From positions 1 to 7,769 of the forward strand of contig USJB01000056.1 of NCBI GenBank assembly GCA_900554905.1: a stretch of 7,769 nucleotides of DNA. Direction: 5' to 3'. Positions within the stretch are counted from its first letter, which is position 1. Each line of letters begins with the position of its first letter. The position numbers and the translations under genes are program-made. Source of the stretch: an uncultured Collinsella sp. Lineage in GTDB: Bacteria > Actinomycetota > Coriobacteriia > Coriobacteriales > Coriobacteriaceae. Positions 1 to 3,988 of the stretch are shown in pieces. The notes beneath the pieces are model-generated. The model worked only from the letters and a program-made list of their open reading frames with translations. It did not search any database and had not been told where the DNA came from.

Positions 1-694
1 CGCCGACGATGATGCCAAAATTGCCCAGCAGCGCGCCGGCAAACCAGAACGCGACGGGGGCGAAGCCCACCAAAAAGCCGATGGACAGCAACATGGGCGA
101 GTTGTAGATGGCAAAGGTCACGCCGGGGATGTTGAGCGTGCACAGCATGCTGGGCACAATGCCCAGAGCGTCGCGCAGCACGCTGTAGATGCCGGCGATG
201 GCCATGGAGCCAAAGAGCTGCTTGCCGGTCTTGCCGCCGGCCTCGGTCGCGCGCAGGGTCTGAGCTGCGGCGTTGCCGGTGGGGAACTCAAGCGCGGCGT
301 CCACGATAAAGTGACGGTGGATGAGCGCCGTGGCCAGCAGGCCCAGGATGGTGCCGGCGAGTGCCACGATAAACATGTCGAGCCAGCTGATCTGGTCGGC
401 ATAGCCCAGCATCCAGGCGCCCGGGATGGTAAACGCCAGACCGCCGGCGACCATGGCGCCTGCGGACATGATGGTGTGGGTGACGTTGGCCTCGTTGAGG
501 CTGGCGTTGCCCATGAGCTTCAGGAAGAACAGCGAAATGACGGCAGCGAAAATGATCGGCCAGGGGAGGGCGCCCATCTTGAGGGCGGTGTAGGCCGAGC
601 TTGCCGTGATGATCACGCAGCCAAGGACGCCGATGACGACGCCGCGCAGCGTAAGTTGCCCGCGCATCGAAGCGCGGTTCGAGGGATTGCTCAT
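1..694 (-). CDS. OPT-family oligopeptide transporter, N-terminal part (partial at window edge)
   Basis: Reading the minus strand from an ATG at 694-692 gives an open frame of 231 codons that runs off the left edge, so the C-terminal part is missing. The start is supported by an AAAGGAG about 6 bases upstream. The protein is very hydrophobic, with membrane segments near residues 18-36, 43-60, 73-95, 104-125 and 200-228. Family-like motifs are LTLRGVVIGVL (15-25), NEANVTHTIMSAG (68-80) and LEFPTGNAAAQTLRA (135-149), the last matching the conserved polar stretch of OPT/YSL transporters (typically YPEGTA...EVL). Members of this family are inner-membrane, proton-coupled importers of oligopeptides or metal chelates; the bacterial members are poorly characterised and the substrate cannot be read here. 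The gene is divergent from coaX. Family call is fairly sure, substrate unknown. Confidence 0.85.
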   Translation of the reverse strand, partial: MSNPSNRASMRGQLTLRGVVIGVLGCVIITASSAYTALKMGALPWPIIFAAVISLFFLKLMGNASLNEANVTHTIMSAGAMVAGGLAFTIPGAWMLGYADQISWLDMFIVALAGTILGLLATALIHRHFIVDAALEFPTGNAAAQTLRATEAGGKTGKQLFGSMAIAGIYSVLRDALGIVPSMLCTLNIPGVTFAIYNSPMLLSIGFLVGFAPVAFWFAGALLGNFGIIVG

Positions 695-730
695 ATAAAA
701 CTCCTTTGCGTATATCCGCTTCCCCCGGGA

Positions 731-751
731 GCGCCGTTACGGATACGGCGC
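731..751 (-). promoter_or_regulatory. GC-rich hairpin in the OPT gene 5' leader
   Basis: GCGCCGT (731-737) pairs perfectly with ACGGCGC (745-751) around a 7-base loop, 37 bases upstream of the OPT start codon. No T-tract follows on the minus strand, so it is not a canonical terminator. A leader stem that stabilises or regulates the mRNA is possible; function is inferred only. Confidence 0.4.
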
Positions 752-804
752 GGGAAGTCGGGTTACCAAGGGCCGCCGCGTGAGCTCGCAAACGACCGCG
801 CACC

Positions 805-810
805 AGTATA
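805..810 (-). promoter_or_regulatory. Candidate -10 (TATACT) for the OPT gene
   Basis: TATACT on the minus strand (810 to 805) lies about 110 bases upstream of the OPT start. No good -35 hexamer sits at 16-18 bases. The block just upstream of it (CTGCCTTGCC on the minus strand) is repeated in mirror image before the TATACT of coaX, which is the main reason to note it. Confidence 0.3.
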
Positions 811-811
811 G

Positions 812-965
812 CGGCAAGGCAGCTCATTTGGGACGGGGCTTTTTTAGCTGACCCAGGCTCGGCCAAAGGATGATTATTCTGGGACGGGGATTAAAAAATC
901 ATTAGGTACACAATGATTTTTTAATCCCCGTCCCAGAATAATCATCCCAAATTGACTGCCTTGCC
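812..965. repeat. Large imperfect inverted repeat flanking the intergenic palindrome
   Basis: The 20 bases at 812-831 and the reverse complement of 946-965 align across their whole length with one single-base gap in each. Both contain GGCAAGGCAG followed by a TCA and then TTTGGG. The pair surrounds the perfect palindrome at 868-947, and the right arm overlaps its last two bases. Between left arm and palindrome (832-867) lies non-matching sequence with a GGGACGGGG and a six-T run. The whole looks like one composite repeat, perhaps with a later insertion or rearrangement on its left side. Confidence 0.6.
868..947. repeat. Perfect 36-bp inverted repeat, 8-base loop
   Basis: The left arm (868-903) and right arm (912-947) are exact reverse complements over 36 bases, separated by AGGTACAC. 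The arms contain GGGACGGGG, a TTAAAAAATC block and TGATTATTCT. A stem this long and perfect would form a very stable RNA hairpin or a DNA cruciform. It ends only a few bases before the candidate -35 of coaX. With A/T-rich blocks on both sides it could act as a two-way terminator between divergent units, although divergent genes do not need one. A REP/MITE-like mobile palindrome is the more likely origin; no ORF is enclosed. Confidence 0.85.
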
Positions 966-978
966 TACGGGATATACT
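952..978 (+). promoter_or_regulatory. Candidate promoter of coaX (TTGACT-15-TATACT)
   Basis: TTGACT (952-957) and TATACT (973-978) each match sigma-70 consensus at five of six positions, but their 15-base spacing is short. The start codon follows 27 bases after the -10. The -35 lies inside the right arm of the imperfect outer repeat, so the repeat appears to carry an outward-facing promoter. Confidence 0.5.
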
Positions 979-1005
979 GCTGGGCAGACGAAAGGAGCGC
1001 CGACG

Positions 1006-1857
1006 ATGCTTAATGGGTGCGCATATATATTGACGGTCGACGTGGGCAACACGTTCATTCGCTTTGGCCTGTTTGCCGAGGATTCGGCCGCGGCGCAGGA
1101 ATGTCCGCTTGCGACGTGCGAGATCACCACGCCGTCGAGCATCACGGCAGACGAGGCGCGCATGCGTCTCGTGCAGGTCATGGCCGCACTGGCGGCCGAT
1201 GCGGGCATGCCGGGTGCGCTTGTGCCCGCGGCTGCTGTGCTGAGCTGTGTGGTCCCGGCGCTCGAGCGCCCGTGGAAGGCGGCACTTTCCCGTACCTGCA
1301 CGGGGCGCGTGCTCACGGTGGGGCCGGGACTTAAGACCGGCATGCCCGTGCACTACGATGACCCGGCCGAGATCGGTCCCGACCGCATCGCCGACGCCGT
1401 GGCTGCCCGCGCCGTCTACGGCTCGCCGTGCATTGTGATCGACCTGGGCACGACGACCAATATCGAGGTCATCGACGCACACGGCACCTTTGTCGGCGGC
1501 GTTATCGCGCCAGGCCTGGCCCTCGGCGCCCGTTCGCTTTCGGCGGCAGCAGCGCGCCTGCCTCAGGTTGAGCCCTCGGCGCCGGCGCGCGTCATCGGTC
1601 GCAACACGCGCGAGGCCATGCGCTCGGGCGTGGTTCTGGGCGAGGTGGCCCGCATCGACGGCATGCTCGACATGGTACTCGCCGAGATGCGCGCGACCAA
1701 GGCCGCGGGGGAGGGCGATGTGCCCATCGTCATTACCGGCGACGATGCCGAGGCGCTTGCGGCGCTGGTCGGCCATAGCCTGACGGTCGACGATGCGCTG
1801 ACGTTGCGGGGTCTCGCCGAGCTCTACCACATCAACCAAAAGCCCCGCCGCGCGTAG
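1006..1857 (+). CDS. coaX: Type III pantothenate kinase
   Basis: CoaX phosphorylates pantothenate with ATP, the first step of coenzyme A synthesis, in the cytosol; type III enzymes are not inhibited by CoA and need a monovalent cation. The 283-residue length is close to the usual 250-270. Visible ASKHA-fold motifs are DVGNT at 12-16 (phosphate binding, catalytic Asp12), GPDRIAD at 124-130 (pantothenate site, usually GADR), DLGTTTN at 146-152 (second phosphate motif, usually D-x-GTATT), GGVIAPGL and a late NTREAMRSG. The ATG at 1006 is chosen because AAAGGAG lies 8 bases upstream; an upstream TTG at 952 in the same frame would fall in the repeat and promoter and has no binding site. The next gene starts after 83 bases and probably has its own promoter. 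Family assignment is secure. Confidence 0.93.
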   Translation: MLNGCAYILTVDVGNTFIRFGLFAEDSAAAQECPLATCEITTPSSITADEARMRLVQVMAALAADAGMPGALVPAAAVLSCVVPALERPWKAALSRTCTGRVLTVGPGLKTGMPVHYDDPAEIGPDRIADAVAARAVYGSPCIVIDLGTTTNIEVIDAHGTFVGGVIAPGLALGARSLSAAAARLPQVEPSAPARVIGRNTREAMRSGVVLGEVARIDGMLDMVLAEMRATKAAGEGDVPIVITGDDAEALAALVGHSLTVDDALTLRGLAELYHINQKPRRA

Positions 1858-1897
1858 CGATGGGGGCAATGGGACAAAAACGTCTCCACCTTCCACC

Positions 1898-1906
1898 TGC
1901 TACAAT
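1898..1906 (+). promoter_or_regulatory. Extended -10 promoter candidate for dCMP deaminase
   Basis: TGC followed by TACAAT (1901-1906) forms an extended -10 element 34 bases before the start codon. No recognisable -35 is present at the usual distance, which extended -10 promoters tolerate. The site lies in the 83-base gap after coaX, suggesting independent transcription. Confidence 0.5.
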
Positions 1907-1940
1907 GGGTCAAACTATTGCGATTTCGGAGGTGTCTGCC

Positions 1941-2465
1941 ATGTCGGACGATCTTCATCAAACCGCGTCGGGCAAGCGCCGCGACGTTATTAGCTGGGAT
2001 GAGTTCTTTATGAGCGTGGCCATCGCCGCGCAGCGCCGCAGTAAGGACCCCAACACGCAGGTGGGCGCGTGCATCGCCAACACCAATCACCGCATCCTTT
2101 CGGTGGGCTACAACGGTACGCCCTCGGCACTCAACGACGACTTTTTCCCGTGGGGCACGAGCGATGACCCGCTGCAGGACAAGCATAACTACGTAGTCCA
2201 TGCCGAGGCCAACGCCGTGCTCAACTACCGTGGCTCGCTCAAGGACCTCGAGGGTTCCACGGTCTACGTCACGCTGTTCCCGTGCCATGACTGCGCCAAG
2301 ATTTTGGCGCAGGTGGGCGTGGGCGAGGTTGTCTACCTGGACAACAAGTACGCCGACACCGATGATGGGCGCATCAGCCGCCGCATCCTCGACTCCTGTG
2401 GCATCAGCTACCGCCAGGTTATCGTCGATGTTCACATCGGCACCGAGGGACAGGCTCAGCAGTAG
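1941..2465 (+). CDS. dCMP deaminase (ComEB-type cytidine deaminase fold)
   Basis: The enzyme converts dCMP to dUMP, feeding thymidylate synthase. The 174-residue protein carries the zinc-site motifs of the CMP/dCMP deaminase family: HAE at 87-89 (zinc ligand His87, proton shuttle Glu89) and PCHDC at 114-118 (Cys115 and Cys118). PNTQVGACI (37-45), SVGYNGTP (54-61) and HNYVVHAEANA (82-92) are typical of the deoxycytidylate branch rather than free cytidine deaminases. Helix-forming DEFFMSVAIAAQRRS (20-34) starts the domain. The ATG at 1941 has GGAGG 8 bases upstream; a longer frame from 1860 exists but lacks a binding site and would include the promoter. B. subtilis comEB is the family reference, but there is no competence gene next to it here. 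Allosteric control by dCTP/dTTP, known in some members, cannot be judged. Confidence 0.92.
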   Translation: MSDDLHQTASGKRRDVISWDEFFMSVAIAAQRRSKDPNTQVGACIANTNHRILSVGYNGTPSALNDDFFPWGTSDDPLQDKHNYVVHAEANAVLNYRGSLKDLEGSTVYVTLFPCHDCAKILAQVGVGEVVYLDNKYADTDDGRISRRILDSCGISYRQVIVDVHIGTEGQAQQ

Positions 2466-2494
2466 CGCGTGGCAACGCCAGTTGGCAACAAAAG

Positions 2495-2527
2495 GCAGCT
2501 CAAAGAGTCCCGTCCCAAATTGACTGC
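2495..2527. repeat. GGGACGGG-core hairpin after dCMP deaminase (minus-strand orientation)
   Basis: GCAGCTCAA (2495-2503) pairs with TTGACTGC (2520-2527) with one bulged base. The loop holds TCCCGTCCC, the reverse complement of GGGACGGGA. The right half (TCCCAAATTGACTGC) repeats 15 bases found beside the coaX promoter at 945-959. It lies 30 bases past the stop codon; no T-tract follows, so terminator activity is doubtful. I read it as another copy of the GGGAC(A/G)GG repeat family. Confidence 0.55.
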
Positions 2528-2599
2528 TCGTGAAAGTCGTGTCCGCACGCATGGATGGCTCGTGAGCGGGTACATGGCTGTAGTAACATAGCCCCTGTC

Positions 2600-2615
2600 C
2601 GCGGGCGTGCCCGCG
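2600..2615 (+). promoter_or_regulatory. GC-only hairpin just upstream of the nfu ribosome binding site
   Basis: CGCGGGC (2600-2606) and GCCCGCG (2609-2615) are exact complements with only two bases between, so a 6-bp stem with a CGTG tetraloop is realistic. It ends 10 bases before the AAAGGAG of the Fe-S gene. It may insulate the binding site or stabilise the 5' end; there is no T-tract. I found no convincing promoter for this gene in 2528-2625. Confidence 0.35.
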
Positions 2616-2637
2616 TTATTGTGAGAAAGGAGCCCCT

Positions 2638-2916
2638 GTGGCTGTTAACGAAGAGCTGCTTAAGAAGGTTCTTGAAGAGATCCGCCCCAACCTGCAGGCC
2701 GACGGCGGCGATATGGAGTATGTGGGCGTTGACGACGAGGGCGTCGTCAAACTGGAGCTGCAGGGCGCCTGTGCCGGTTGTCCCATGAGCGCCCTGACGC
2801 TTTCCATGGGCATCGAGCGTATCCTCAAGGAGCACGTGCCCGGCGTTACCCGCGTCGAGCAGGTCAATGCTTCCGGCGAGGCCGAGGACCTGTACGACGA
2901 GTACGCGCCGTTCTAA
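2638..2916 (+). CDS. NifU C-terminal-domain (Nfu-type) iron-sulfur cluster protein
   Basis: Nfu proteins receive and deliver [4Fe-4S] clusters through a CxxC motif that binds the cluster between two subunits. This 92-residue protein consists of the Nfu domain alone: N-terminal helix with RPNLQADGGD (16-25), a beta stretch VVKLELQGAC (36-45), the cluster motif CAGC (45-48) followed by PMSALTLSMGIERIL (49-63), and an acidic C-terminal tail. The PxSxxTLxxGIE signature after CxxC is diagnostic. The start is GTG at 2638 with AAAGGAG 5 bases upstream. No NifU N-terminal scaffold domain, SufBCD or IscS is present in the window, so it is a stand-alone carrier here. Which apoproteins it serves is not visible. 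Confidence 0.92.
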   Translation: MAVNEELLKKVLEEIRPNLQADGGDMEYVGVDDEGVVKLELQGACAGCPMSALTLSMGIERILKEHVPGVTRVEQVNASGEAEDLYDEYAPF

Positions 2917-2927
2917 GATGCGAAAGC

Positions 2928-2998
2928 TGCGGACGGTACGCTCCGCATAGACGTTACGTCCAAATATGCGGCTGCGAGCGCAAGGCCCGCGGCCGCAT
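2928..2998 (+). terminator. Terminator-like hairpin with competing upstream stems (nfu-lgt spacer)
   Basis: The main hairpin pairs ATGCGGC (2966-2972) with GCCGCAT (2992-2998) and extends inward by four pairs including one G-T wobble, leaving an 11-base loop; TTTGT follows. It sits 27 bases before lgt. Upstream, TGCGGA (2928-2933) can pair with TCCGCA (2942-2947), while CCGCAT (2943-2948) can instead pair with ATGCGG (2966-2971), which would break the main hairpin. The T-tract is weak, so it may be a partial terminator or a processing stem. Confidence 0.4.
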
Positions 2999-3025
2999 TT
3001 GTATGTAGGGAGTAGGAGGGTCGAC

Positions 3026-3847
3026 ATGCTCAACGACTTCTACCATATGCTTGATCCTGTCGCGATCTCGGCGGGCCCCATCACCATCTACTGGTACGGC
3101 CTGGCCTACGTGGTCGGCGCTCTGCTCACGGCGGTCGTTATGTACCGCACGCAACGTCGTTGGGGCTTCGACATTACGATTGATGACCTGACGAGCGTCG
3201 TGGTCGGCGCGGTCTTTGGCCTTATTATCGGCGCGCGCCTGTTTTACGTCGTCTTTTACGGTGATGGCTACTACTGGGCGCACCCGCTCGAGATCTTTGC
3301 CACCAACGAGGGCGGCATGAGCTTCCATGGCGGCTTGGTGGGCGGCATTATCGGCGGCGTGCTCGTGTGCCGCATGTACAAGCTCGACGCCTGGACCATC
3401 GCCGACCTTGCCGTTATCGGTGCTCCGCTGGCCTTATGTCTGGGACGCTGCGCCAACTTTGTCAACGGCGAGCTGTGGGGCAAGCCGACCGATCTGCCCT
3501 GGGGCGTGATCTTTGACGGCACCGCGGGTGATATGCCGCGCCATCCCTCCCAGCTCTACGAGGCATTCCTCGAGGGTATTGTGCTCTTTTGCATTCTGCA
3601 GGTGCTCAGCCGCAAAAAGCCGCTGCTGCCCCAGGGTACGTTTATGGGCGTGTTCGTGATGGGGTACGGCATCGTCCGCTTTCTCGTTGAGTTCGTGCGC
3701 GTGCCCGATGCCCAGCTGGGTTATCTGCTGGGCGGCGTCATCACCATGGGCCAGCTGCTGAGTCTGCCGCTCGTAATCGCCGGCCTGGCGCTCATCATCT
3801 TCGCCCGACACCGCAATCGCCCCCAGCGCATCTACCTCGACGCCTAA
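3026..3847 (+). CDS. lgt: Phosphatidylglycerol--prolipoprotein diacylglyceryl transferase
   Basis: Lgt is an integral membrane enzyme that moves a diacylglyceryl group from phosphatidylglycerol to the lipobox cysteine of prolipoproteins, the first step of lipoprotein maturation before signal peptidase II. The 273 residues match the family length. Visible signatures are GPITIYWYGLAY near the N-terminus (17-28), GGMSFHGG (96-103, with the conserved His101), the Lgt signature GRCANFVNGELWG (140-152, Arg141, Asn144, Glu149), RHPSQLYEA and RFLVEFVRVPD in the C-terminal half. About seven membrane helices alternate with these loops. ATG at 3026 is chosen over a longer reading from 2966 because AGGAGG lies 6 bases upstream and the longer version would translate the spacer hairpin. 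The C-terminus ends shortly after the last helix, without a long tail. Identification is secure. Confidence 0.95.
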   Translation: MLNDFYHMLDPVAISAGPITIYWYGLAYVVGALLTAVVMYRTQRRWGFDITIDDLTSVVVGAVFGLIIGARLFYVVFYGDGYYWAHPLEIFATNEGGMSFHGGLVGGIIGGVLVCRMYKLDAWTIADLAVIGAPLALCLGRCANFVNGELWGKPTDLPWGVIFDGTAGDMPRHPSQLYEAFLEGIVLFCILQVLSRKKPLLPQGTFMGVFVMGYGIVRFLVEFVRVPDAQLGYLLGGVITMGQLLSLPLVIAGLALIIFARHRNRPQRIYLDA

Positions 3848-3852
3848 CCAAG

Positions 3853-3887
3853 ACCACCACAAAGGGGACAGGCACCTTTGTGGTGGT
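3853..3887. repeat. GGGGACAGG hairpin, first of a paired cluster after lgt
   Basis: ACCACCACAAAGG (3853-3865) is exactly complementary to CCTTTGTGGTGGT (3875-3887), a 13-bp stem with a 9-base loop GGACAGGCA. Together with the last stem bases the core reads GGGGACAGG. It begins 5 bases after the lgt stop codon, where a terminator would be expected, but no T-tract follows. Confidence 0.75.
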
Positions 3888-3890
3888 TCG

Positions 3891-3926
3891 CTGGGCAACG
3901 ATGACAGAACCGTAACGTTTCCCCAG
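3891..3926. repeat. Imperfect middle hairpin of the lgt-downstream repeat cluster
   Basis: CTGGGCAACG (3891-3900) pairs imperfectly with CGTTTCCCCAG (3916-3926): CTGGG/CCCAG and AACG/CGTT match around one mismatch or bulge. It fills the spacer between the two strong hairpins, giving a three-stem block from 3853 to 3968 reminiscent of a BIME. Confidence 0.4.
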
Positions 3927-3931
3927 ATAAA
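3901..3931 (+). promoter_or_regulatory. Weak promoter candidate inside the repeat cluster
   Basis: ATGACA (3901-3906) matches the -35 consensus at five positions, and GATAAA (3926-3931) matches the -10 at four, with a 19-base spacer. If used, transcription would begin in the next hairpin (3930-3968), placing that stem in the 5' leader of the 727-residue gene. Spacing and -10 are poor. Confidence 0.22.
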
Positions 3932-3968
3932 ACCTGCCAAAATAAACCTGTCCCTTTTTGGCAGGTTT
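3930..3968. repeat. CCTGTCCC (GGGACAGG, minus orientation) hairpin, second strong stem of the cluster
   Basis: AAACCTGCCAAAA (3930-3942) is exactly complementary to TTTTGGCAGGTTT (3956-3968), 13 bp, with the 13-base loop TAAACCTGTCCCT. The loop core is the reverse complement of the GGGACAGG core at 3864-3872, so the two stems are in opposite orientation. TTTCT follows the stem, so weak termination of lgt transcripts is possible. The hairpin ends 20 bases before the next start codon. Confidence 0.75.
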
Positions 3969-3988
3969 CTAGAAAGGCTCTTTGGACT

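Larger units (their letters stand above)
695..1005. other. Divergent intergenic region between OPT gene and coaX
   Basis: This 311-base gene-free stretch separates two divergent genes and must hold both promoters. It contains a GC-rich hairpin next to the OPT gene (731-751), a TATACT facing the OPT gene (810-805), a degenerate GGGACGGGG hairpin (CAGCT 820-824 / AGCTG 846-850), a perfect 36-bp inverted repeat (868-947) and the coaX promoter candidate (952-978). I see no convincing coding potential in it. Confidence 0.8.

Noticed and set aside
311..811. 166-residue plus-strand open frame over the left edge
   Set aside because: It lies antisense to the OPT transporter, is rich in charged low-complexity sequence and has no family motifs; it extends through the OPT start region and is a frame shadow.
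288..866. 192-residue minus-strand frame overlapping the OPT gene
   Set aside because: It is a different frame of the same strand with Arg/His-rich nonsense sequence; the true OPT frame is uninterrupted to the window edge and has a good ribosome binding site.
952..1005. N-terminal extension of coaX from TTG at 952
   Set aside because: The TTG is part of the candidate -35 and has no ribosome binding site; the ATG at 1006 has AAAGGAG at correct spacing and gives the family-typical N-terminus.
1865..1890. GGGACA near the dCMP deaminase promoter as another repeat copy
   Set aside because: The core lacks the following GG and only a bulged five-pair stem (GGGAC with GTCTCC) can form; too weak to count.
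874..1896. 340-residue minus-strand open frame opposite coaX
   Set aside because: Antisense shadow produced by GC-rich codons; Arg/His-rich composition and no motifs, and its C-terminus reads into the palindrome.
1824..2552. 242-residue minus-strand open frame opposite the dCMP deaminase
   Set aside because: Antisense shadow of a gene with intact zinc motifs on the plus strand.
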